Under the pieces are notes generated by a model. It was not told where the DNA came from. It saw only the letters and a program-made list of their open reading frames with translations, and searched no databases. A stretch of 64,000 nucleotides of DNA from Qipengyuania nanhaisediminis. Its GTDB lineage: Bacteria > Pseudomonadota > Alphaproteobacteria > Sphingomonadales > Sphingomonadaceae. How positions within the stretch are numbered: the stretch's first letter is position 1; the number at the start of each line of letters is the position of its first letter. The translations under genes and the position numbers were made by a program. Location of the stretch: positions 248,001-312,000 of the forward strand of contig NZ_FOWZ01000001.1 of the NCBI RefSeq assembly GCF_900115585.1, given 5' to 3'. Of the stretch, positions 17,478 to 25,337 are shown piece after piece.

Positions 17478-17872
17478 CACTCGACCTTGTCCATGAGGTA
17501 GGCGTTGAGCTTGTTGCCGTCGGGATCGCGGAAATAGGCGGCATAGAAGAGCATGCCGTTCTCGTCCGGCTCGCCCCTCGGTCCGGGCTCACCCTCGTCG
17601 CTGCCGCCATTGGCGAGCGCGATGTCGTAAAGCCGCTTCACCTGATCGCGGTCCTTGGCCTCGAGCGCGACCATCGTGCCATTGCCGACCGTCGCCTTTT
17701 CGCCATCGAACGGCATGGTCGCCGCGATGCCCGCGCCGCCATCCCATTTGCCCCAGGCGATAAAAGTTTCGAATTCCATCATCCGCCCCACGCCCATTTC
17801 GGCCGCGATGGCATCGTAGAATTTGGCCGCCCTCGTAAGGTCGTTGGTGCCCAGCGTAACGTAACCGATCAT
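17477..17872 (-). CDS. VOC-family (glyoxalase/bleomycin-resistance fold) protein
   Basis: 131 residues with the beta-alpha-beta-beta-beta VOC pattern: MIGYVTLGTNDLTRAAKFYDAI at the start and FYAAYFRDPDGNKLNAYLM at the end, the latter typical of lactoylglutathione-lyase-like proteins. The Glu in the final strand usually binding metal is replaced by Asn/Ala residues here, so activity is uncertain. It overlaps the downstream cupin gene, suggesting a shared small-molecule role. Confidence 0.82.
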   Translation of the reverse strand: MIGYVTLGTNDLTRAAKFYDAIAAEMGVGRMMEFETFIAWGKWDGGAGIAATMPFDGEKATVGNGTMVALEAKDRDQVKRLYDIALANGGSDEGEPGPRGEPDENGMLFYAAYFRDPDGNKLNAYLMDKVE

Positions 17873-17934
17873 GCAAACTCTCCTAGTTGGAAACGACTCG
17901 CGACCGGCGGAACATTACGTGAACACAGCTACTC

Positions 17935-19740
17935 CTACAAGGGTGCGCATTCGCGTTCGAGCCAGGCGAGGTCATCACCCTCCAGCTGCGGAGCAAGGAT
18001 GTCGCGGGTCCTGGCGTGATATTCGTTCCACCAAGCGATTTCGCGTTCGCTGAGCAGGCTCTTGTCGACCAGCTTGCGGTCGAGCGGGACGTGGGTCAGC
18101 GTCTCGAAGCCGAGGTACTTGCCCTCCGATCCATCGATACCGGCGTCCACCACCAGGACGAGGTTCTCGATCCGGATGCCGTATTCGCCCGGCTTATAAT
18201 AACCCGGTTCGTTGGAAAGGATCATGCCTTCGCGAAGCGGGGTTTCGGTCCCGGGGAAGGCGCCGCCTGGCTTCGAAATGCGCTGCGGGCCCTCATGGAC
18301 CGACAGATAGCTGCCGACGCCGTGACCGGTGCCGTGACCATAATCCACGCCCGCCTGCCACAGGTGCATCCGTGCCAGCGCGTCGAGAGCGCCGCCGCTG
18401 GTCGCATCGGGGAATTTCGCGAGGTCCAGCTCGATATGACCCTTCAGCACGCGCGTGTTGCGGTCGATCATTTCCGCCGTCGGTTCGCCCGGGCCGACCC
18501 AGACGGTGCGGGTGATGTCGGTAGTCCCGTCGGGATACTGGCCGCCCGAATCGCACAGGTAGATGCTGGACGGCGGGATCGGGATATTGCTGTCCTCGTC
18601 GACCTTGTAATGCGGCAGGGCAGCATGGCCCGCCGCGGCGCTGATCGTGTCGAAGCTGGTATCCTTGAGTTCCGGGCTGAGGCCGCGGAATTCGCGCAGC
18701 TTGGCCGCTGCCGCCAGCTCGTCGATCTCGCCCGAGGGAGCGTTCTCCTCGATCCAGCGCAGGTATTTCACCACGGCAGCCCCGTCGCGCGCCTGGGCAT
18801 CGCGGTGGCCCTGCTGTTCGGCCTCGTTCTTGATCGCCTTGGGCAGCACGGCCGGGTCGTCGTCGCGAACGACCTTCGCCCCGCCCGCTTCAAGCGCGTG
18901 GAAGATGCCTGCCACCGCATGACGCGGATCGACTGCCACGGTCTTGCCCTGCAGCTTCGCCAGCGCAGGCTCGAAATCGGCGCGGTCGTTGATGCGCACC
19001 GCATTGCCGAGGTGCTGCGTGAGTTCGGGCGTAACTTTCTCGGGCGCGATGAAGAGATCGGCTGTCCCGTCCGCATGGGCGACGACATAGGACAGGGCGA
19101 CTGGCGTGTTGTCGACGTCCTTGCCGCGCATGTTGAGCACCCACGCCACGGAATCGAGCGCGGTGACGACGGTGGCGTCATAGCCTTCCTGCTTCAGCCA
19201 GTCGGCGATCTCGGCGCGCTTGTCCGCGCTCGACCGGCCGGCGAGGCGGTCTTCATGCGGCACGGCGGCAGCCTTGCTGGGCTCGGGCCGGTCGGCCCAG
19301 ACCGCGTCGATCGGATTGCCGTCGACAGGGACGAGTTCGATCCCCTTCTTGGCGAACAGCTTTTCCGCCTCTTCCGCCCAGCCGATACCGTGCAGCCAGG
19401 CATCGTATCCGATCCGCGCGCCTTCGGGCGCATTGGCAGCGATCCATTTTGCAGGCGAGGTCGCCGGCACGTCCTCATAATCGTAGAGCTTGCCGTCGAC
19501 CTGCTCGCGCACCTGCACGGTATAGCGGCCATCGGTGAACATCGCCGCCTTGTCCTTCAGCACCACCGCGCTGCCCGCGCTGCCGCCGAAGCCGGTCAGC
19601 CAGTGGAGCCGCTGGGCATAAGAGCCGACATATTCGCTCATATGCTCGTCCGAAATGGGGACGACGAAGCCATGGAGGCCGCGCTTTTCGAGTTCGGTCC
19701 TGAGCGCATCGAGGCGCGCTTCGTGGGTCTGCATCAGCAT
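17935..19740 (-). CDS. pepP: Xaa-Pro aminopeptidase (aminopeptidase P, M24B)
   Basis: 601 residues, the large three-domain form of aminopeptidase P, which removes an N-terminal residue before proline. Two creatinase-like N-terminal domains (about 1-310) precede the pita-bread catalytic domain. Dinuclear metal-site segments are visible: YLCDSGGQYPDGTTDITRT (two Asp), YGHGTGHGVGSYLSVHEGP (His), and SNEPGYYKPGEYGIRIENL (Glu residues). No signal peptide, so cytoplasmic. It is transcribed away from the S9 peptidase gene, both enzymes acting on peptides. Confidence 0.93.
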   Translation of the reverse strand: MLMQTHEARLDALRTELEKRGLHGFVVPISDEHMSEYVGSYAQRLHWLTGFGGSAGSAVVLKDKAAMFTDGRYTVQVREQVDGKLYDYEDVPATSPAKWIAANAPEGARIGYDAWLHGIGWAEEAEKLFAKKGIELVPVDGNPIDAVWADRPEPSKAAAVPHEDRLAGRSSADKRAEIADWLKQEGYDATVVTALDSVAWVLNMRGKDVDNTPVALSYVVAHADGTADLFIAPEKVTPELTQHLGNAVRINDRADFEPALAKLQGKTVAVDPRHAVAGIFHALEAGGAKVVRDDDPAVLPKAIKNEAEQQGHRDAQARDGAAVVKYLRWIEENAPSGEIDELAAAAKLREFRGLSPELKDTSFDTISAAAGHAALPHYKVDEDSNIPIPPSSIYLCDSGGQYPDGTTDITRTVWVGPGEPTAEMIDRNTRVLKGHIELDLAKFPDATSGGALDALARMHLWQAGVDYGHGTGHGVGSYLSVHEGPQRISKPGGAFPGTETPLREGMILSNEPGYYKPGEYGIRIENLVLVVDAGIDGSEGKYLGFETLTHVPLDRKLVDKSLLSEREIAWWNEYHARTRDILAPQLEGDDLAWLERECAPL

Positions 19741-19791
19741 GCGAGTAAATCCTTTCGTCGGCTGCCGTCCCGCATCGGTGGAGACGGCGCT

Positions 19792-19813
19792 TGCGGCATT
19801 GCATCTTGCCGCA
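19792..19813. promoter_or_regulatory. Inverted repeat between divergent peptidase genes
   Basis: tgcggca (19792-19798) and tgccgca (19807-19813) form a perfect 7+7 dyad with an 8-base spacer, in the 144-base gap between pepP and the S9 peptidase gene. It could be a regulator site serving both promoters or a leader hairpin. No matching regulator is encoded nearby. Confidence 0.35.
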
Positions 19814-19884
19814 TAGTCACGCCTGCAACTTAGACACTTGCGGCCCCGCTTTCCAGCTTTGTGCCGCCATCGGGGAGATCATTC

Positions 19885-22053
19885 ATGGCTTACATGCGAC
19901 TGGCTGCGTGCCTATCTGCCGTATCGCTCGTTCTGGCTGCGCCTGGCGTGGCCCAAGAAACCGAAGGGACTTCAGTGACTGCACCTACCTCTCCGCCCCA
20001 AGCCGAGAAGCGCGACCATTCCTATACCCATCACGGGATCACGATCTCCGATCCGTATCACTGGCTCAAGGACCAGAGCTATCCGACGATCGATGACGAG
20101 GACATCCTCGACTATGTGAAGGCGGAAAACGCCTGGTACGAAGCGCGCATGGCGCCGCAGAAGGAACTCGTCGACACCCTGTTCGAAGAGATGAAGGCCC
20201 GGATCAAGGAAGACGATTCCACCGTTCCGCAAAAGGGTGGCGACTGGCTCTACTGGTCCGAATTCGAAGAGGGCGCGCAATACCGCAAGCATTACCGCAA
20301 GCCGGTTTCGGGCGGCGATGCGGTGCTGATCCTCGACGAGAACGAACTGGCACAAGGCCTGGAATACTTCCGGCTCGGTGCAGCGTCGGTGAGCAAGAAC
20401 GGGCGCTATCTCGCCTATTCGACCGACAGCAACGGGTCGGAACGCTACACCGCGCGGATCAAGGACCTGCAGACCGGCGAATTGCTGCCGGACGAACTGA
20501 CGAACCTGCGCGGCGGGCTCACCTGGGTCGCGAACGATACCGCGCTGGTCTACGGCCCCTCGACCGAGGAATGGCGCTCGCTCGAAGCGAAGCTGCACGT
20601 GCTCGGCACTCCGGTCGAAAGCGACGTCACGCTCTATCAAGAGGAAGACCAGAGCTTCGGCGTAGGCGCAGGCCTGTCCGCGCAGGACGACTGGCTGATC
20701 ATCGCCACGGGCGACAACGAAACCAGCGAAGTGCGCCTCGTGCGCGCAGACGATCCGACCGGCGAACAGATCCTCGTCAGGCCGCGCCAGAAGGGTGTCG
20801 AATATTCGGTCGATGTCCGAACCGACGAAACAGGCACGAACCTGTTCGTGTGGACCAATGACGATCACATCAATTTCCGCCTCGCCAAGGCATCGATCGA
20901 AGCGCCCGGCGAATGGGAAACCGTCATCGCCGGATCGGACGAATTCTACCTGACCGGCTTCGACCTGTTCCAGGATTTCTTCGTGACCGAAGGCCGCCTC
21001 GACGGGCTCGACCAGATCCAGCTGCGCACATACGATGCGCCGCTTCAGGCACGCGCGATCAGCTTCCCCGAAGCGAGCTACAATGCGGGCCTGTCGAACA
21101 ATCCCGAATATGCCGTCACCAAGCTGCGCCTCGATTATGAAAGCATGGTCACGCCGGATTCGGTCTATGACTACGACGTCGCCACAGGCGGGCTCGAACT
21201 GCTCAAGCAGCAGGAAATCCCGAGCGGCTACGACGCCTCGCTCTACACCACCGAACGCCTGAGCGTGCAGTCGCGGGACGGCACGATGATCCCGGTCAGC
21301 GTGGTCTATCGCAAGGATCGCAAGGACGGCGCCATGCCGCTCCACCTCTATGCCTATGGCGCGTACGGCTATGCCATGCCGCCCGGCTTCTCGACCACGC
21401 GCCTCAGCCTGATCGACCGCGGCTTCGCTTATGCCATCGCGCATATCCGCGGCGGCGACGACCTCGGCCGGCGCTGGTACCTGCAGGGCAAGATGTTCGA
21501 GCGCGCCAACACTTTCAACGATTTCGTCGATGTCGGCCGCGGCCTGATCGAGAAGGGCTACACCGCCGAGGGCAAGATTACCGCCAGCGGCGGGTCCGCA
21601 GGCGGCGAGCTGATGGGCGCGATCGTCAACCAGGATCCGGAGCAGTACGGCGCCGTCGTGGCCCACGTGCCCTTCGTCGACGTGCTCAACACCATGCTGG
21701 ACGAAAGCCTCCCGCTGACGCCGGGCGAATGGCAGGAATGGGGCAATCCCATCACCGACAAGGCCGCTTTCGCCTATATCCTGAGCTATTCGCCCTACGA
21801 CCAGGTGAAGGCGCAGGACTACCCGCCGATGCTGGTCACCGCCGGCCTCAACGACCCGCGCGTAACCTATTGGGAGCCTGCCAAGTGGGTTGCCAAGCTG
21901 CGCGAGGTGAAGACCGACGACAACGAACTGCTGCTCAAGACCAATATGGGCGCAGGACACGGCGGCAAATCGGGCCGCTGGAATTCGGTCTACGAAGTGG
22001 CGGAAGAATACGCCTTCATCCTGTGGCAGATGGGAATGACCGGTCAGGAATGA
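19885..22053 (+). CDS. S9 family serine peptidase, oligopeptidase B-like, exported
   Basis: 722 residues. After a signal peptide (core LAACLSAVSLVLAAPGVAQ) comes the prolyl-oligopeptidase opening SDPYHWLKD, a beta-propeller (about 100-450), and an alpha/beta-hydrolase catalytic domain. The triad is visible: Ser in SGGSAGGELMGA near 570, Asp in LNDPRVTYWEPAKW near 655, and His in MGAGHGGKSGR near 691. These blocks match oligopeptidase B, which cleaves after basic residues, more than prolyl oligopeptidase. The start at 19885 has GGGAGA upstream. A small membrane protein and a thioesterase follow. Confidence 0.92.
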   Translation: MAYMRLAACLSAVSLVLAAPGVAQETEGTSVTAPTSPPQAEKRDHSYTHHGITISDPYHWLKDQSYPTIDDEDILDYVKAENAWYEARMAPQKELVDTLFEEMKARIKEDDSTVPQKGGDWLYWSEFEEGAQYRKHYRKPVSGGDAVLILDENELAQGLEYFRLGAASVSKNGRYLAYSTDSNGSERYTARIKDLQTGELLPDELTNLRGGLTWVANDTALVYGPSTEEWRSLEAKLHVLGTPVESDVTLYQEEDQSFGVGAGLSAQDDWLIIATGDNETSEVRLVRADDPTGEQILVRPRQKGVEYSVDVRTDETGTNLFVWTNDDHINFRLAKASIEAPGEWETVIAGSDEFYLTGFDLFQDFFVTEGRLDGLDQIQLRTYDAPLQARAISFPEASYNAGLSNNPEYAVTKLRLDYESMVTPDSVYDYDVATGGLELLKQQEIPSGYDASLYTTERLSVQSRDGTMIPVSVVYRKDRKDGAMPLHLYAYGAYGYAMPPGFSTTRLSLIDRGFAYAIAHIRGGDDLGRRWYLQGKMFERANTFNDFVDVGRGLIEKGYTAEGKITASGGSAGGELMGAIVNQDPEQYGAVVAHVPFVDVLNTMLDESLPLTPGEWQEWGNPITDKAAFAYILSYSPYDQVKAQDYPPMLVTAGLNDPRVTYWEPAKWVAKLREVKTDDNELLLKTNMGAGHGGKSGRWNSVYEVAEEYAFILWQMGMTGQE

Positions 22054-22057
22054 CGGC

Positions 22058-22180
22058 TTGAAAGAGAGGAACTACCTGCGGGAAATCGCGCTGCTGCTTG
22101 GGGCATGCGTCCTGCTGGCGGCTCTTCTCTTCATTCTCGTTTTCAGTCCCTGCCTCTTCGGTTTCGGAGCCTGCCCGTGA
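22058..22180 (+). CDS. 40-residue single-TM small membrane protein (TTG start)
   Basis: An open frame of 40 codons begins with TTG five bases after the peptidase stop, has AGGAA upstream at a proper distance, and ends with TGA overlapping the GTG start of the thioesterase (GTGA). The product has a charged start (MKERNYLRE), one hydrophobic helix of about 21 residues, and a short Cys-containing tail ending FGFGACP. The coupling to both neighbours argues it is real. Function unknown; it could be a membrane partner of the exported peptidase. Confidence 0.55.
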   Translation: MKERNYLREIALLLGACVLLAALLFILVFSPCLFGFGACP

Positions 22181-22581
22181 GCCAACGCTTCACCCGCACC
22201 TTTACGGCGCTACCCGAGCACATCGACGAGCTCGGCCACGTCAACAATGCGATCTGGGTCCAGTGGATCCAGGACATGTCGACCAGCCATTGGGAAGCCG
22301 CCGCGAGGCCCGAAGACAAGGCAACCTATTTCTGGGTCGTGACCCGGCACGAGATCGATTATCGCGGCAATGTCGCCGAAGGTGAAAGCGTGACCGGCAC
22401 TACCTGGATCGAGGGCACGGCGCGCGGGGCGACATCGGTTCGCCGGGTCGAATTCCGCGACGCGAACGACAAGGTCATCGTCTCCGCAGCCACGACCTGG
22501 GCCATGCTGGAACGCGCATCGAACAGGCTGGCGAGGGTCCGGCCCGAAATGCTCGAAGCCCTCACCAAAGAGCAGGGTTAA
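22177..22581 (+). CDS. Acyl-CoA thioesterase, hotdog fold (4HBT family)
   Basis: 134 residues from the GTG at 22177, chosen because it overlaps the preceding stop and the encoded start SQRFTRTFTALPEHIDELGHVNNA fits the family. DELGHVNNAIWVQWIQ is the 4-hydroxybenzoyl-CoA thioesterase signature, where family members use Asp or Glu. Substrate acyl group unknown. The gene converges on ald with a 4-base overlap (TTAA). Confidence 0.88.
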   Translation: MSQRFTRTFTALPEHIDELGHVNNAIWVQWIQDMSTSHWEAAARPEDKATYFWVVTRHEIDYRGNVAEGESVTGTTWIEGTARGATSVRRVEFRDANDKVIVSAATTWAMLERASNRLARVRPEMLEALTKEQG

Positions 22582-23693
22582 CCGAGCAGGTCGGCTACCG
22601 GACGGTAGTTGTAGCCCAGTTCGCTTGCCACCGCTTCATAAGTGACTTCGCCGGCGTGCACGTTCAGCCCTTCGGCAAGATGCGGGTCGTTGCGCATGGC
22701 ATCTTTCCAGCCCATCCGCGCAATGCGCAGGGCGTGGGGAAGCGTCACATTGTTCAGCGCATAGGTGCTGGTGCGCGCGACGGCGCCCGGCATGTTGGCA
22801 ACGCAGTAATGCACGATGTCGTCGACGACATAGGTCGGGTCGGCGTGGGTGGTAGGCTTCGAGGTCTCGAAACAGCCGCCTTGGTCGATGGCGACGTCAA
22901 CGAGGACCGCGCCCTTCTGCATGTCGCCCAGCATTTCGCGGGTGACGAGCTTCGGGGCTGCCGCGCCGGGGATCAGCACCGCGCCGATGACTAGGTCCGC
23001 GCCGCACACGGCATCATAGAGGTTGGCCTTGTTCGAGAAGCGCGTGCTGGCGCGGCTTTCGAAATGGGTGCCGACTTTTTCGAGCACTTCAGGGTCGCGA
23101 TCGAGGATGGTGACGTCTGCGCCAAGGCCAGCCGCCATCTGCGCCGCGTTGAAACCGACGACGCCGCCGCCGATCACCACGACCTTGCCCGGCATAACGC
23201 CCGGCACGCCGCCAAGCAGCACGCCGCGCCCGCCATGCGCCTTTTCGAGCGCGGTCGCACCTGCCTGCACGCTCATGCGGCCGGCCACCTGGCTCATCGG
23301 CTTCAAGAGCGGCAACTGGCCGCGCGGGCCCGTAACCGTCTCATAGGCGATTGCAGTCACGCCGCTATTGACGAGGTCTTTCGTCTGGTCCGGATCGGGC
23401 GCGAGGTGGAGATAGGTGTAGAGGATCTGGTCCGCGCGCAGTTTCTTGCGTTCGACCGCCTGCGGTTCCTTCACCTTCACGACCATTTCGCATTCGGCGA
23501 AGATCGGATCGGGTCCGTCGACGATCTTTGCACCCGCCGCGACATATTGTTCGTCCGTCGCGTCGATGCCGCAACCGGCCTGCGTCTCGATCCACACTTC
23601 GTGGCCCTGCGCGACGAGCTCGTTCGCACTCTCGGGCGTCAGGCCAACGCGGTATTCGTGGTTCTTGATTTCTTTCGGACAGCCGATGCGCAT
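22578..23693 (-). CDS. ald: Alanine dehydrogenase
   Basis: 371 residues, the normal length for the NAD-dependent enzyme interconverting L-alanine and pyruvate plus ammonia. The start [20 protein letters not shown] is nearly invariant in the family. The NAD fold is marked by [29 protein letters not shown] (about 170-198). Catalytic Lys and His lie in VKVKEPQ and YTYLHLAPD. It is monocistronic on the minus strand. Confidence 0.97.
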   Translation of the reverse strand: MRIGCPKEIKNHEYRVGLTPESANELVAQGHEVWIETQAGCGIDATDEQYVAAGAKIVDGPDPIFAECEMVVKVKEPQAVERKKLRADQILYTYLHLAPDPDQTKDLVNSGVTAIAYETVTGPRGQLPLLKPMSQVAGRMSVQAGATALEKAHGGRGVLLGGVPGVMPGKVVVIGGGVVGFNAAQMAAGLGADVTILDRDPEVLEKVGTHFESRASTRFSNKANLYDAVCGADLVIGAVLIPGAAAPKLVTREMLGDMQKGAVLVDVAIDQGGCFETSKPTTHADPTYVVDDIVHYCVANMPGAVARTSTYALNNVTLPHALRIARMGWKDAMRNDPHLAEGLNVHAGEVTYEAVASELGYNYRPVADLLG

Positions 23694-23771
23694 TTGTGCG
23701 GACTCCTTCTCTGGGAAGCGCCGCTACTCGTGAAAACCCTCCGCTGCAAGCGCGCTTGCCGTAGCGTATTT

Positions 23772-25325
23772 TTATTCCGGCAAAGCCTGCCAGCGCGCTT
23801 CGATACGATCGGGAGAACCGCCATTCGTTTGCGTTAATGTCACGCCGCGTTCGCGCAATTGGGCGGCGACCGCGTCGAAGGCTTCACCTTCGCGTCCGGC
23901 AAGGTTGATACCGAGTCCCTGCCGCCGGGCGGCCCAGGCGACGACGTCAAGTGCCTGCTGGCCCGCAGCGTCCGGCTCTCCTTCGCTGAGTGTGATCGAA
24001 GGCAGGGCGAGGAGCGGCGGCCGCAATTCCACCGACCAGCCGGGCATGCCCGCATCGACACGGCCTTCCAGCACGCGCCAGCCCTCCACCGTCAGTCCCG
24101 GGAGGTGGCTCGCCTGCACGATGGCGCGGCGGTTGTCCCGGTCGACGGTCACTTCGGACTTCTCGACCCCGGCGACCAGCGCAAGCTCGCCGACCATCTC
24201 CGCAATCTGGCGTTCGGTGGCCTGCGCGCGCTGTTCGTCCTTGGCGCGGGCGAGTTCGGCGGCTTCGGCAGCGCCAGGATCCGTACCCACGCGGTACTGT
24301 TCGACCGCAATCACGACCTCGCGCTCGAAGCGGGCCTCGAAGCGGCGCTTGATTTCGGCATTCGCGTTGCTGTTGAACTGAGGCGTATCGACCGTCCCGG
24401 TGACGACCACCGGCTCCGCGTCCCAGTCGATGCCGGTGACATTGACCCGCGCCTTGTCCGGGAAGCTTTCGGCGATGACATCCTGCACCACGCGCTGCGC
24501 ATTGGCCTCGAAGGCAATGTCCCGCAGCGAAAAGCCGAGCGGGATGGCAAGCGCCACGAACACCACGAAGATACCGAAGTTCTGGAACCAGCCCTGCCGC
24601 GCGGACAGGTCCGTGCGGAAACCGTAGAGGCGCGCCATGATCGTTGCCGAAAGGGCGATGGTCAGGAAGTTGGTGATGTAGAGCGCCAGCGCCCCGCCGA
24701 AGACCGTCCAGTTCAGTGTCGCGAGCCCGTATCCCACGGCGGCCAGCGGCGGCATGAGGGCGGTTGCGATGGCCACGCCGACGATCGTGCCCTCGCGCCC
24801 GCGGATCAAGGCGTAGGAGCCTGCGAGCGAGGAAAACAGCGCGACCAGCAGGTCGAACAGGTTCGGCTGGGTACGCGCGGCGATTTCCGAGGTGACGGTC
24901 TGCAAGGGAGACACCAGCACGATCAGCGCAGTGAAAAGGATCGCGGCAATCGTCCCGATCGTCAGCGCCCGGATACTGATGCGCAGCCACTTCAGCTTGC
25001 CGGAGGCGAGCGCGAAACCCGCCCCGATGATAGGGCTCATCAGCGGGGACAACAGCATGGCCCCGATGACCACGGCCGGCGAGGACAATAGCATGCCGAG
25101 GATCGCAATGCCTGCCGACATCATCACCATGAAGATGTAACGCGGGCTGGCGTCGCTCTCCCCCGCGATCTTGGCGATCACGGCGGTGTGGTCGACATCC
25201 GCCACAACATTGTCGAGCCACCAGCGCCGGATCGGCACCAGCGCACGCCCGATCGGGCTATGCACCCAGCCGGGGGTCGGGGGCCTGCGCTTGGAAGCGT
25301 AATTGGGCGTGACTACTCGTGCCAT
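23772..25325 (-). CDS. DUF389 (TIGR00341-type) membrane protein
   Basis: 517 residues. Residues about 60-260 hold five to six hydrophobic segments including the repeated SPAVVIGAMLLSPLMSPIIG and GVAIATALMPPLAAVGYGLA blocks that define DUF389. Residues about 290-517 are soluble, with a beta-alpha pattern recalling BON or OmpA-like modules. The molecular function of the family is not known; a transport or channel role has been guessed. It precedes no clear operon partner and follows ftsK on the same strand by 12 bases, so it may be co-transcribed. Confidence 0.82.
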   Translation of the reverse strand: MARVVTPNYASKRRPPTPGWVHSPIGRALVPIRRWWLDNVVADVDHTAVIAKIAGESDASPRYIFMVMMSAGIAILGMLLSSPAVVIGAMLLSPLMSPIIGAGFALASGKLKWLRISIRALTIGTIAAILFTALIVLVSPLQTVTSEIAARTQPNLFDLLVALFSSLAGSYALIRGREGTIVGVAIATALMPPLAAVGYGLATLNWTVFGGALALYITNFLTIALSATIMARLYGFRTDLSARQGWFQNFGIFVVFVALAIPLGFSLRDIAFEANAQRVVQDVIAESFPDKARVNVTGIDWDAEPVVVTGTVDTPQFNSNANAEIKRRFEARFEREVVIAVEQYRVGTDPGAAEAAELARAKDEQRAQATERQIAEMVGELALVAGVEKSEVTVDRDNRRAIVQASHLPGLTVEGWRVLEGRVDAGMPGWSVELRPPLLALPSITLSEGEPDAAGQQALDVVAWAARRQGLGINLAGREGEAFDAVAAQLRERGVTLTQTNGGSPDRIEARWQALPE

Positions 25326-25337
25326 GAGCGATGCACC

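Noticed and set aside
19972..21960. Very long open frame on the minus strand opposite the S9 peptidase gene
   Set aside because: It is the mirror of a strongly GC-biased gene; its product has no domain, and the plus-strand frame has a full catalytic triad.
23746..23759. Perfect 14-base palindrome gcaagcgcgcttgc between ald and the DUF389 gene
   Set aside because: Such GC-rich palindromes are expected by chance in this genome; the possible terminator stem is only 5 bp with no T run, and no promoter element lies next to it.
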